From: TH-plancto1 sp043777375
GTDB taxonomy: Bacteria; Planctomycetota; Planctomycetia; Planctomycetales; Planctomycetaceae
Assembly: GCA_043777375.1 (NCBI GenBank)
Contig: JAYWHX010000007.1
Span: 1 to 64,000, forward strand
Direction: 5' to 3'
Length of the DNA stretch: 64,000 nucleotides
Positions 41,694-50,438 of the stretch are shown here, in pieces. The notes beneath the pieces are model-generated. The model was not told the origin of the DNA and ran no database searches. It worked only from the letters and a program-made list of their open reading frames with translations. The first letter of the stretch is position 1; each line of letters begins with the position of its first letter. The translations under genes were made by a program, and so were the position numbers.

Positions 41694-42068
41694 TTACTTC
41701 GCGGGAGCCGCCGCCTTCACACGACGCTCGACCAGGCGAGTCGCCTTGCCGATTCGGTCACGGAGGAAGTACAGCTTGGCACGGCGAACGATGCCGTGCC
41801 GCTTGACCACAACATCAGCGATCTTGGGGCTATTTGTTGGAAATGTCCGCTCCACCCCTTCTCCGTTGACGATCCGCCGCACGGTGAACATCTCACCGAC
41901 GCCGCGTCCCCGCAGGGCAATCACCACACCCGAGAAGATCTGGATGCGTTCTTTGTCTTTATCCCCGTCCAGAATACGGGTATGGACATCGACCGAGTCA
42001 CCCACCTCGAATTTCAGAGGGATCTGACGGAGATTCGGCTTCTCAGCGACGTGGATGAGCTTGTGCAT
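41694..42068 (-). CDS. rplS: 50S ribosomal protein L19
   Basis: A 124-residue L19 at the subunit interface. FEVGDSVDVHTRILDGDKDK, RIQIFSGVVIALRGRGVGE, VERTFPTNSPKIADVVVKR and AKLYFLRDRIGKATRLVE are all family features. The neighbours usual in many bacteria (trmD, rimM, rpsP) are not present here. Confidence 0.97.
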   Translation of the reverse strand: MHKLIHVAEKPNLRQIPLKFEVGDSVDVHTRILDGDKDKERIQIFSGVVIALRGRGVGEMFTVRRIVNGEGVERTFPTNSPKIADVVVKRHGIVRRAKLYFLRDRIGKATRLVERRVKAAAPAK

Positions 42069-42268
42069 GGTGCTTGAAATCCTAGCTCCCTCGCCGCACA
42101 GGGAATGCCCTGTAATTGACCTCCAGCGATGGGAACTGGTAAGGATATCTCATCCCGAACTGACCAGCAAGCGAACCCATTGATTCGCATCTCCCCACCG
42201 ATCACCGGAAGAAAACTTCTGCCAAATCCCTGACTTCTGGAATCGAAACCATCCCCACAATCCTCGAA

Positions 42269-42865
42269 CTAGGCCCCCAGTTGCCACTGCTTCACCACAT
42301 CCAGCGGATAGACCAGCATCAGCACATTCAACGCCAACGAGTCACGAATCCACACCAGCAACACCAACTCCACAACGACGAAAAACGCGACCGACCACTT
42401 CCAGGATACCCGGCTCGCCAGCCAATAACCGGCCACACACGAGGCCACGTCGCACACCGAATTCACCATCGAATCGCCGGTATACCCGAGTGCAATCGTC
42501 ATCGTGCGATAGCGATCAATCACCAGCGGCGAGTTCTCCAGCACTTCCCACGCCGCTTCCAAGGCCACACACGCCCACAGCCGCCAACCCGGCCTGATTT
42601 TGCCTCGCAATAACCACAACCCCGCAAAAAACAGTACACCATGCAGCATGTGCGAAGAACTATACGCATCGAACATGTGCTGCGAACAATGCCGACTATC
42701 CACATCGGAGATCCACGGCGACCAGCTGCCGCAGCCGCAAAACCACACCCGATCTTCCAACTTTAAAGCGATGACCATCACCACCAAGGTCACCAAGCAG
42801 GCCGCCCTCACCGCCCGCGACAACGGGGATTCCAGCAACTGGGCTTCATTTCCCCGGGCGTCCAT
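42269..42865 (-). CDS. DUF2585/UPF0314 family membrane protein
   Basis: A 198-residue polytopic membrane protein. The family core is visible: a Cys/Trp segment VWFCGCGSWSPWI followed by SQHMFDAYSSSHMLHGVLFF, then LWACVALEAAWEVLENSPLVI and a GYTGDSMVNSVCDV segment. Function unknown; members have five or so helices and conserved His, Glu and Asp near the membrane. The ATG at 42865 overlaps the TGA of the upstream gene (TGATG), so the two are translationally coupled. Confidence 0.8.
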   Translation of the reverse strand: MDARGNEAQLLESPLSRAVRAACLVTLVVMVIALKLEDRVWFCGCGSWSPWISDVDSRHCSQHMFDAYSSSHMLHGVLFFAGLWLLRGKIRPGWRLWACVALEAAWEVLENSPLVIDRYRTMTIALGYTGDSMVNSVCDVASCVAGYWLASRVSWKWSVAFFVVVELVLLVWIRDSLALNVLMLVYPLDVVKQWQLGA

Positions 42866-43746
42866 CACATCCCCAACCGCTGTTGATCGAGGTCCACCAG
42901 CCACAGCCAGTCATCAAACAGGAACTCAAACCGAATCCCCAGTAGCGCAATGCGGGCCATCACCGTATTCGCAAACGCCGCTCCAAAGGTAATCATCAGG
43001 ACCATGACACCCACGCGAGAAACCTTGCCAAACGCCCCTTTATGCTCCCATGAGAAGAAAAAGTACGTCAAAGCGGCCAACATGCTCACCAGCAGGATGG
43101 TGTTGGAGAAGCTGTCGAGCCACACAATCGCCCCACTGACCTCGTCGACCACCAGCAATGGCTTGATCGACGCCCGAATTTGACTGAGGAAATCGGCCTG
43201 CAAAAAACTGACCAGCTTCAGTCCCGCCGTGGTTCCAATGATAAATGCCAGCGGCCACCGCGAAATCCACGTCCCCTTTGGTGCCAATCGCCACAACAGC
43301 ATCACCCCCAACACCAACGGAACCAGGTTGATCGCCCAGTGCTCATCGCGCACCGGAGATAACCCAGGCATCGCCCAGGACTGAGTGAGTTTCGGCAACA
43401 GCTTTCCCAGCAGGTTCGGCACCAGCACAGTCCAAAAACTCACAATCATCCAATACGCAGCCGAAACGCCGATGAACACCGACTCCGACAGTTTGTAAAC
43501 CACGTTGTCCCGGTACAGAAACGATAACACAGCCAACGTCATGAACGCAGCTGTCCAGATCCCCGCTGTCCTTGACCAGCTAATCTCCCCAAACCCCAGT
43601 TGAGTCTGGGTATACGTCGCTGGCTGTGTGATCCCATCAACTGTTTCGCTGTACCCCAGCCCGACACCGGTCGTGGCAGCGCGCGTCGCCAGATATAGCC
43701 CCGCCACCGCGAAGATCACCATCCAGACCTTGGTTTCAAGCTTCAT
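42865..43746 (-). CDS. Polytopic membrane protein coupled to the DUF2585 gene
   Basis: A 293-residue protein with about seven hydrophobic segments, including VWMVIFAVAGLYLATRA near the N-terminus, AYWMIVSFWTVLVPNLL, INLVPLVLGVMLLW and RVGVMVLMITFGAAFANTV. No family is recognised. A conserved-looking periplasmic stretch lies around residues 35-55. It is translationally coupled to the DUF2585 gene, so the two probably form a membrane complex or pathway. Confidence 0.75.
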   Translation of the reverse strand: MKLETKVWMVIFAVAGLYLATRAATTGVGLGYSETVDGITQPATYTQTQLGFGEISWSRTAGIWTAAFMTLAVLSFLYRDNVVYKLSESVFIGVSAAYWMIVSFWTVLVPNLLGKLLPKLTQSWAMPGLSPVRDEHWAINLVPLVLGVMLLWRLAPKGTWISRWPLAFIIGTTAGLKLVSFLQADFLSQIRASIKPLLVVDEVSGAIVWLDSFSNTILLVSMLAALTYFFFSWEHKGAFGKVSRVGVMVLMITFGAAFANTVMARIALLGIRFEFLFDDWLWLVDLDQQRLGM

Positions 43747-43957
43747 GGGCCAATCCCTGATGGACTCCGTGAACGAGCTCCCGATGGAGCAACACAGGCG
43801 TTATAGCCGGTCGATCCGTGCTTTGGCGAGAGTGCGAGTGAGCGACACAGCGATCACGTAGGCTCCGTAAAATCAAACTCCTCTTGCAATTTTTTCAATT
43901 TTCGTGCGTCATACATCCGTTCAAGGGCCGCTTGCCCGGTTTTCTCGGAGAGAGACA

Positions 43958-45256
43958 ATGAAGCGTCTGGCTGGCTGGGTTGTGGCATTAGGTATCGGAC
44001 TGTTCACTGGCACGGGTAGCCGCGCTGAGGAACTCGACTTGATCTTGGAACAGGCCCCAGGTGTCGAGAAAGGCGTCATGGAATCCGGCCCCCGCAACCG
44101 GAATCCGATCCAGGAACTGGATCTGTTAGTCGATCCTGAGCAACCAGCATCATCGACGCAGCCCCGCACCAAAATCGATCCGAATCAACCCAGAGGAACG
44201 GGGCGCTGGATTCGCCGGCCGAACAACGCCGGAGAAGCGGGCAAGCCCCAATCGCAGCCACTCAATTTTACTGTCGAACCACAGTTCATCATCCCGGAAG
44301 ACAAAGAAGAACTGCTCGGACTGCCTGACGCCGATAACCAAGAGACATTCCGAACCGGGGGAGGACGAGTCTACCCTGTCGATCACCTGGTGATCCCGTT
44401 ACAGTCAAATCCAGCAGGTCGCCAGCCCCCACTTCAAGCCGCCAATCTCCAGCGGCAACAGCTGATCCAGTCACTCCAAACTCTACAAGACGCCTACTGC
44501 CGCAACGCCCAGCTCGACGAAGCCCTCGCCGTCCGCAACATGATTCGCCATCTGCAAGCTCAAGCCATTGCAGCTGGTTCACTGCCGGAACCCGTGGCCG
44601 TGACTCCCCCGGGTGCCGTCGAGACTCCCAATGCCTATGACCTGCGCGGCCAGAACGGCAAGACCTTCTACCGCAAGGTCACCGGCTCGGTCGCCGACTA
44701 CGTCTGGGGTGGAGAGAACAATGTCTACACCGATGATTCCAATCTGGCGACCGCAGCTGTCCATGCCGGAGTGCTGAAAGTCGGCGAGACCGAGATCGTC
44801 CGGTTCACAATCCTGGCTGGCAAAGATTCGTATGTGGGCAGTACCCGGAATGGAGTCACGCCCCGCCCTTGGCAAAGCTTCGGCGGCAGCGTCCGCATCG
44901 ACGGAGCGGCCCCGGAAATCGACAGCGTCTATGACATGCGAGGTCAGGACAAACCCCCGTTCGCCGTCTATGTCGTCGGCAGCCTGAGCGGCACCGTCTA
45001 CGGCACCGGGTCCTACACCGACGATTCCGACATCGGCACCGCAGCTGTGCATGCGGGGCTGCTCAAGGATGGTGAGGCGGGGTTCGTGATGGTGACATTG
45101 GAGGGCGGCAAAGACTCATACGAGGCCAGCACCCAGAACGGCGTGACGACCTCTCCCTACGGCAGCTGGGGCGGTGGGTTCCGGCTGTCGGCGTTTCAGC
45201 CTGTGAAAACCAGCATGCGATTGGGCAGCCACAACTTCATCTTGGATGTGTTCTAG
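43958..45256 (+). CDS. Exported protein with two LCCL domains
   Basis: A 432-residue protein with a signal peptide (MKRLAGWVVALGIGLFTG, cleavage near SRAEE). A Pro-rich region follows with a short helical segment around residues 160-205. Two LCCL domains come at about 224-315 and 323-418. Each repeats the family pattern: VYTDDSNLATAAVHAGVLK and SYVGSTRNGVTPR in the first, YTDDSDIGTAAVHAGLLK and SYEASTQNGVTTSPYGSW in the second. LCCL modules are best known from extracellular animal proteins and occur in planctomycete exported proteins; they may bind lipid or glycan. The start is trimmed to the ATG at 43958. Confidence 0.85.
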   Translation: MKRLAGWVVALGIGLFTGTGSRAEELDLILEQAPGVEKGVMESGPRNRNPIQELDLLVDPEQPASSTQPRTKIDPNQPRGTGRWIRRPNNAGEAGKPQSQPLNFTVEPQFIIPEDKEELLGLPDADNQETFRTGGGRVYPVDHLVIPLQSNPAGRQPPLQAANLQRQQLIQSLQTLQDAYCRNAQLDEALAVRNMIRHLQAQAIAAGSLPEPVAVTPPGAVETPNAYDLRGQNGKTFYRKVTGSVADYVWGGENNVYTDDSNLATAAVHAGVLKVGETEIVRFTILAGKDSYVGSTRNGVTPRPWQSFGGSVRIDGAAPEIDSVYDMRGQDKPPFAVYVVGSLSGTVYGTGSYTDDSDIGTAAVHAGLLKDGEAGFVMVTLEGGKDSYEASTQNGVTTSPYGSWGGGFRLSAFQPVKTSMRLGSHNFILDVF

Positions 45257-45554
45257 TGGACTCCCATGTGGAAGATGAGAGGTAGCTCGTTGACCTCAGC
45301 TCCGCTGGGGGCCACATCTCCCTGAAGCTCCGCTTCGCCGTGTGCCGAACCTCAGCGAGCATTGGACGTGAGTCCCACGTGTTCGAGAGACGTTCTCCGA
45401 CCAAACGACTGTCTGCGAGCATGACCGCGCCACCCCAACACGGCGGACTGAGTTCCAGCCGCCCGCTGCCGATCTGCAAATCACGATGAGACCAAGAGAT
45501 GCCTCGCTTCGAAAACTTCGAACCGCAGCCAATCGAGCGGTGAGGAAGTCCAAC
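45257..45554. other. Intergenic region, no gene seen
   Basis: About 300 bases with small inverted segments and overlapping short open frames on both strands that have no family likeness. Nothing firm can be assigned. Confidence 0.45.
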
Positions 45555-46403
45555 ATGTCCACGAAATCATGGCTGCTGATCGCAGCTCTGCTGGTCCCGA
45601 TCCTGGGAGCCAATGCCAGCCCGGCCGAGAACAATCCGCAGTCCTTCCAGGAGCGCTGGCAGTTGCAATTCTACCCCGATGATCTGCCCGACCAGCGTCC
45701 GCAACTGAGTGGCACCGAGTGGGTGAAAGCCGGTGACATGAACATCCTCGGGAGGCGGACCGATCAGGTCATTCGATTCCCGGTCGATCGTCGGGCGGAA
45801 TTGATTCCGCCCCAGCGAAATGATGAGAACGGAATGAGTTCCGTTCTCCAGCCGGTCGAATTCACTCACATTTTCCACCCCGGTCTCCCGGCCAACGAGC
45901 CGACCACCGAGACCACCGAGAAATATCGCCAGTCCGTGGTCGTCGGCCCCTGCATCGAATACGGCGGGCAGGTGCACACGTTCCATGTGGTGCCGGGCCA
46001 GCAGCTCCTGTTCCACGCAGTCGTTCCCGTGAACGCCCTTCAGTGGTACACAGTCGCGGTGAGATTCACCGGGCCACCCGCTGCCGGAAGAGTGCCTCCC
46101 GACCGCAACTTCCGCATCACGGAGTTCTTGTTCGAGTTCGGAGCTGACCCGCTCAAGGTCAACGAGGGTCCACTGACGATCCATTACCATTCTCGCGATT
46201 CCTGCGATGAGAAACTCACGATCCAGCATTTCCACCGCACGTTCCGCCTAGCTCGCAAGCCCAATGACTCTCCGAAAGTCCGTCGCATCTCGACCGCCTT
46301 CGCAAGGGACCTCCTCTTCATTCCCGAACACCGATACGCCCTGATCGATGAGGATCACTACGACGCGGCCGGAGATGAGCTGTTCGTGCCGCTGAAGGAA
46401 TAG
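45555..46403 (+). CDS. Exported protein of unknown function
   Basis: A 282-residue protein. A clear signal peptide (MSTKSWLLIAALLVPILGANA, cleavage before SPAEN) is followed by a globular domain rich in aromatic and beta-forming residues. Segments such as VVVGPCIEYGGQVHTFHVVPG and LTIHYHSRDSCDEKL hold the only two cysteines, which could form a disulfide. No family recognised. The start is the ATG at 45555; 23 open codons upstream are unlikely to be translated. It lies alone on the plus strand between the LCCL gene and a convergent oxidoreductase gene. Confidence 0.7.
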   Translation: MSTKSWLLIAALLVPILGANASPAENNPQSFQERWQLQFYPDDLPDQRPQLSGTEWVKAGDMNILGRRTDQVIRFPVDRRAELIPPQRNDENGMSSVLQPVEFTHIFHPGLPANEPTTETTEKYRQSVVVGPCIEYGGQVHTFHVVPGQQLLFHAVVPVNALQWYTVAVRFTGPPAAGRVPPDRNFRITEFLFEFGADPLKVNEGPLTIHYHSRDSCDEKLTIQHFHRTFRLARKPNDSPKVRRISTAFARDLLFIPEHRYALIDEDHYDAAGDELFVPLKE

Positions 46404-46584
46404 TGGCAGAGACACTGGAGCCCCTTCAGCACTGATTGTTAGGACGCGCCTCAGTCGGGAGGGCGAGGCTCCTGCCGAGCCGTTCTGGCGAGTTGACATG
46501 TCCCCTGGCTCGCGGCTTAGCACTGGCTTCCCCCTCCCGCCCCGTGCCAGACTGCAACCGACACCCAGCTGACGGGCGGGAAGC

Positions 46585-47904
46585 CTAACCCACGGGCGTC
46601 GCCCAGTGTTCGCGATACTGCCGATGAGTCCGCGCATCCGCCTCCGCGTCATCTTTGATTCGCCCCAGCAGGGGATCCACATTCAGCAACCGCCCCACCC
46701 GCGCGGCGATGTTCCCCAGATGCACGATTCCCGCAGCTGTGGTGCCAGCGGTGATGTCGGCGTTCGTCGGTGTCCCGTTGCGAACCGCGTCAAAAAAATT
46801 CTGGTGATGCGCCGCCAGATCGCCCCCGCCTGACCCCTCGGCCAGAAGCTTGTTCCGGGGACCATACAGCTTCCAACCCGACGAATGCCCCATGACGAGA
46901 ACCCCCTCGGTGCCGTAGAACGCAGCTCCGTTTTCGTACCCTTCCTGAACATAGGGGGACCAGATTCGTTGTTCAAAAACCAGCTGCTTGTGGCGTCCTG
47001 CGGGGGCTCCATCATGGGGGTATTCACACACCACGTACTGCGTATCGGGGAACTGCTGGTCGTCATCGAAGTAGTTCTTACCTCCTAGGCACGTCACGCG
47101 GCTCGGCAGAGTTCGCACTCCCAGCCCCCACGCGGCCACATCAATATCATGCACGCCATCGTTGCCCATATCGCCACAGCCAAATTCATACCACCACCGC
47201 CAGACGCCATGCAGCAGGTTCGTGCGGTAGGGTGTTTTCGGAGCGGGGCCGGTCCAGGTGTCGAAGTCGAGGTGCGGCGGCGGATCGCTCGGCTGGGTCT
47301 TGCCAATCGAGCCCCGCCGCTGGCTGTTCCACGCCTTAGCCACCAGAATCTCGCCAATCTCGCCCTTCAGCACATGTTCAATCCCTTCCCGCACAAACCC
47401 GGTACTGCGACTCTGCGTCCCCACCTGCAACATCTTCCCCGAGCGCTGCACCGCTTCGGCCATCAGCTGCCCCTCGCGGATATTGTGACAGCAGGGCTTC
47501 TCGACGTAGACATGCTTTCCAGCATCGAGAGCCAGAATCGCCGCGGGACCGTGCCAGTGATCGGGCGTGGCGATAAACACCGCGTCAATCTTCGGATCGG
47601 CCAGCACCTGTCGCAGATCGCCCGTCGCCTGGGTCGATTGCCCTCCCCCAGTCGCGGTTTCTAGAGCCTTGGCTGCTCGCTGTTGGTCGACATCACACAC
47701 CCACCGCAGGTCGATGTCCTGCCGAGCCGCCAATAACTTGAGATGACTACTCCCTTGCCCGCCTGGACCGATCAAGCCCACACCCAGCTTCCGCGACGGA
47801 TCATCCGACTTCGCCGTCCCAACAAAAGCCCACGTCGCCGCCCCCGCCACTGTCGTCATCAAAAAATCACGCCGTGGAGTCGTCATCGCAGCCTCATCAC
47901 TCAT
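46585..47904 (-). CDS. Tat-exported Gfo/Idh/MocA family oxidoreductase
   Basis: A 439-residue NAD(P)-dependent oxidoreductase of the sugar-modifying Gfo/Idh/MocA family, which is greatly expanded in planctomycetes. A twin-arginine signal, TPRRDFLMTTVAGAA, opens the protein. The Rossmann site is GLIGPGGQGSSH, followed by DAVFIATPDHWHG and the catalytic-type lysine in HVYVEKPCCHN. The second half contains WRWWYEFGCGDMGNDGVHD, usual for this subgroup. The start is ATG 47904 (MSDEAAM) or, with a better GAGG site, 47886. Substrate unknown; probably carbohydrate turnover outside the cytoplasm. Confidence 0.88.
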   Translation of the reverse strand: MSDEAAMTTPRRDFLMTTVAGAATWAFVGTAKSDDPSRKLGVGLIGPGGQGSSHLKLLAARQDIDLRWVCDVDQQRAAKALETATGGGQSTQATGDLRQVLADPKIDAVFIATPDHWHGPAAILALDAGKHVYVEKPCCHNIREGQLMAEAVQRSGKMLQVGTQSRSTGFVREGIEHVLKGEIGEILVAKAWNSQRRGSIGKTQPSDPPPHLDFDTWTGPAPKTPYRTNLLHGVWRWWYEFGCGDMGNDGVHDIDVAAWGLGVRTLPSRVTCLGGKNYFDDDQQFPDTQYVVCEYPHDGAPAGRHKQLVFEQRIWSPYVQEGYENGAAFYGTEGVLVMGHSSGWKLYGPRNKLLAEGSGGGDLAAHHQNFFDAVRNGTPTNADITAGTTAAGIVHLGNIAARVGRLLNVDPLLGRIKDDAEADARTHRQYREHWATPVG

Positions 47905-48254
47905 GGGGAAGATGTTCGGCAATCGCGAGCTGAATTCACTTTTCAACCCGAACGCATCAAAGAATGCCCACATCAATACCAAGTGTCAACGTCGCGCGAA
48001 ACTGCTGCTTCGCGATGGGAGGGTGAAGCTCCTGCAGAGCTGCGAACGCCAACGGACGCTCTCTCGCCAGATCAGTTCGGCAGGAGCCTCGCCTCCTTGA
48101 GATCGCTCCCCACTCCCCCACTCAGTTGTTGCCATCCCCGTTCTCCCTAGAATGGGAGCGTCTCAGTCACTGGTCCCCCAAGGCCGTGGTGCTGGTCGCG
48201 GCCCCGTGGACCTCGACCGAACATCCCGACAGTTGAAACACAGGAGTCAATCCC

Positions 48255-48866
48255 ATGCCGTATACCCTGCCCGCTCTGCCCTACGCCCTCAATGCCCTCG
48301 AGCCGCACATCGATGCCAAGACGATGGAGATTCACCACGGCAAGCATCACCAAGCCTACATCAACAACGCCAACAAGGTCTTCGAAGCTCATCCCGACCT
48401 CGGCAACATGCCCGTCGAAGAGCTGCTGAAGGACCTGACCAAGGTTCCCGAAGCCGTCCGCACCGCTCTCCGCAACAACGCCGGTGGTCACGCAAACCAC
48501 GCTCTGTTCTGGACCGTCATCGGTCCGAACGGCGGAGGCGAGCCGACCGGCGAACTCGCAACAGCGATCAACGCCGCCTTCGGCAACTTCGCCAGCTTCA
48601 AGGAAAAATTCGCAGCTGCTGGCACCACCCGGTTCGGCAGTGGCTGGGCGTGGCTGTCGGTGGCGAAGGATCACGGCCTGGTCGTGACCAGCACCGCCAA
48701 CCAGGATAGCCCACTCTCCGAAGGCCAGACCCCGATCCTCGGAATGGACGTGTGGGAGCACGCCTACTATCTGCACTACCAAAACCGCCGTCCAGACTAC
48801 ATCGCCGCGTTCTGGAACGTGGTGAACTGGGCCGAAGTCGCCAAGCGGTTCGCCGCTGCGAAGTAG
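48255..48866 (+). CDS. sodA: Superoxide dismutase, Mn/Fe family
   Basis: A 203-residue SOD that converts superoxide to oxygen and hydrogen peroxide. The metal ligands are His27 (EIHHGKHHQAY), His82 (AGGHANHALFW), and the Asp and His of MDVWEHAYYLHY. RFGSGWAWLSV and STANQDSPL favour manganese over iron, though family sequence alone does not settle this. There is no signal peptide, so it is cytoplasmic. The ribosome-binding site is AGGAG, ten bases before the ATG. Confidence 0.96.
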   Translation: MPYTLPALPYALNALEPHIDAKTMEIHHGKHHQAYINNANKVFEAHPDLGNMPVEELLKDLTKVPEAVRTALRNNAGGHANHALFWTVIGPNGGGEPTGELATAINAAFGNFASFKEKFAAAGTTRFGSGWAWLSVAKDHGLVVTSTANQDSPLSEGQTPILGMDVWEHAYYLHYQNRRPDYIAAFWNVVNWAEVAKRFAAAK

Positions 48867-48873
48867 CTGAAGA

Positions 48874-48969
48874 AGCTGTCAGCGATCAGCTGTCAGCCAG
48901 AATTAGCGAGCCGGGCGGCGTCAACCCCCGGAGTCTTCCAGTAGGACGGGCACGCTTGCTCGTCCTACT
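48874..48969. repeat. Three interspersed repeat elements after sodA
   Basis: In order: AGCTGTCAGCGATCAGCTGTCAGCCA (the 18215 family, 48874-48899), an AGCGAGCCGGGCGGCGTCA element (about 48905-48933, shared with 1336), and a GTAGGACGGGC..GCTCGTCCTAC palindrome (48941-48968, related to 5720). Confidence 0.65.
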
Positions 48970-49027
48970 TTTCTGTGTGCCAATGCCCCAAACAGGACGA
49001 GCCCCACCTAACACTCAGGAGACCCTT

Positions 49028-49297
49028 TTGGACCACAGACTTTTCGCACAGGAAAGCGGCTTTGGGCTTCTCGTTATCTATATTGCCGTGTTCTACTTTC
49101 TTCCGGTTTGTCTCGGAATTCTTTCTGCACTTGTGGCAATTCCGGTCGCACTCAGTGTCGCCAAACGAGCAGGCTCGGATAAACCCTGGAGAACAACCGT
49201 CCGGGTGCTCTACTTCGTACTCGGAATAACCGTTCTGGTTCAGGCACTCTGGTGGCTCTGGCTTTGGACGATCTGGGAATCAAAGGGACATATTTAA
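49028..49297 (+). CDS. Small predicted membrane protein, unknown function
   Basis: An 89-residue protein with two hydrophobic segments: about 12-38 (LLVIYIAVFYFLPVCLGILSA, given in part as FYFLPVCLGIL) and 58-80 (VLYFVLGITVLVQALWWLW). The TTG at 49028 is chosen because AGGAG lies seven bases upstream; the open frame extends far into the repeat region, and an ATG at 48983 is an alternative. No family recognised. Confidence 0.6.
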   Translation: MDHRLFAQESGFGLLVIYIAVFYFLPVCLGILSALVAIPVALSVAKRAGSDKPWRTTVRVLYFVLGITVLVQALWWLWLWTIWESKGHI

Positions 49298-49482
49298 TTT
49301 AAGGATTCGAAACCCAAGCCCGCCTGACAATACAGTCTGCTTGCCCCCTTTGACGACGACTGCCTTTGGCCCATCTCATTGTCCAACGTCTGCTGATCAA
49401 CCACAAACCCAACCACCCTGCCACCAACCTTGATTCTGATCAGTCAGACAACCACTACATCGAACAGAGTTCGCGGGAATGA

Positions 49483-50289
49483 ATGGACGATCGAACTCTT
49501 AGCTTCGGTGAGTTGTGGTTGCTTTACTTGGGCATCAATCGGGGCAATTATCCACTGCCCATTGGATTTATCCACGACGGAAAGTGGACTCGCGAGAGTG
49601 GCTTCAATGAAAACATGAACATGCCAGCGAATGGACTGTCGCCGAGGTCGCGGGCGGAGATCCTCAGAAAAATGAGTGATGCAGGTGACATCGAGGTATT
49701 TTGTCTTGAGTCTCCCGAAGATGAGGACTCTCAGCGGTTGCCTTTCGACACCTCTGATCTGGATCATTTCGAGAGAGTCATTCAGCAGGAGAATGAGGTA
49801 TGGTTTCAGGAGCCGAATGGAGAACTGCATATCCCATTTCGGGTTTTCTACCAACTGACTTCCAAGGGAATTGCCGCATGGGAAACGTATGCCCGCCCGA
49901 ACTGGGGACGATTTCGAGGCGAGTGGCGAGGGCAGCGGCAGGAGGGAATCCAAGAGACGATCTGGTCACAAACCGCACAGAATGAGGCGTTCGCAAGAGA
50001 AGTTCCGACAGTCAATGCTATGGAACCTTTTCATCCATCAGTGATCCATTGGGATTCCCAGTTTGTCGCTGTAAATAAGCCCTGGGAGCCGATGCCCGGT
50101 AAGACTTTGCCGTCAGGTGTAACGGTCTACGTGCGTGTGACAGAGTTGGGATCGTTTGGATTCACAGCAGACGAGTATGCAGAAGTGAAGCCAATTTGCG
50201 ATGAATGCCACCGGCGATTTAGCGAGACTTGCCGCTGGTACGAAGTCTATTTGGAAAAACACCCGAACTGCCCTCCCCGTCGCCGCTAG
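49483..50289 (+). CDS. Hypothetical protein, A+T-richer than neighbours
   Basis: A 268-residue soluble protein not recognised as any family. It opens DDRTLSFGELWLLYLGIN and has a short helical middle (LTSKGIAAWETYARPNWGRF). The Cys-containing end PICDECHRRFSETCRWYEVY and a final Cys near the C-terminus could bind zinc. Codon choice and base composition look more A+T-rich than the adjacent sodA and hemL, suggesting a different history. No Shine-Dalgarno is evident at the ATG. Confidence 0.6.
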   Translation: MDDRTLSFGELWLLYLGINRGNYPLPIGFIHDGKWTRESGFNENMNMPANGLSPRSRAEILRKMSDAGDIEVFCLESPEDEDSQRLPFDTSDLDHFERVIQQENEVWFQEPNGELHIPFRVFYQLTSKGIAAWETYARPNWGRFRGEWRGQRQEGIQETIWSQTAQNEAFAREVPTVNAMEPFHPSVIHWDSQFVAVNKPWEPMPGKTLPSGVTVYVRVTELGSFGFTADEYAEVKPICDECHRRFSETCRWYEVYLEKHPNCPPRRR

Positions 50290-50438
50290 ACACAGCCGCC
50301 GTCAAGGGTGACAGCTTTGGGCCGCAAGCGTTCTTGCAGTACAATCACTACTCTTCGACCTCACCGACACAAACTGGATGAGCAGCGATTCGCCCGTTGC
50401 GTGAAATCCAACCCTCAACCCTTGCCCCTCCCACACCC

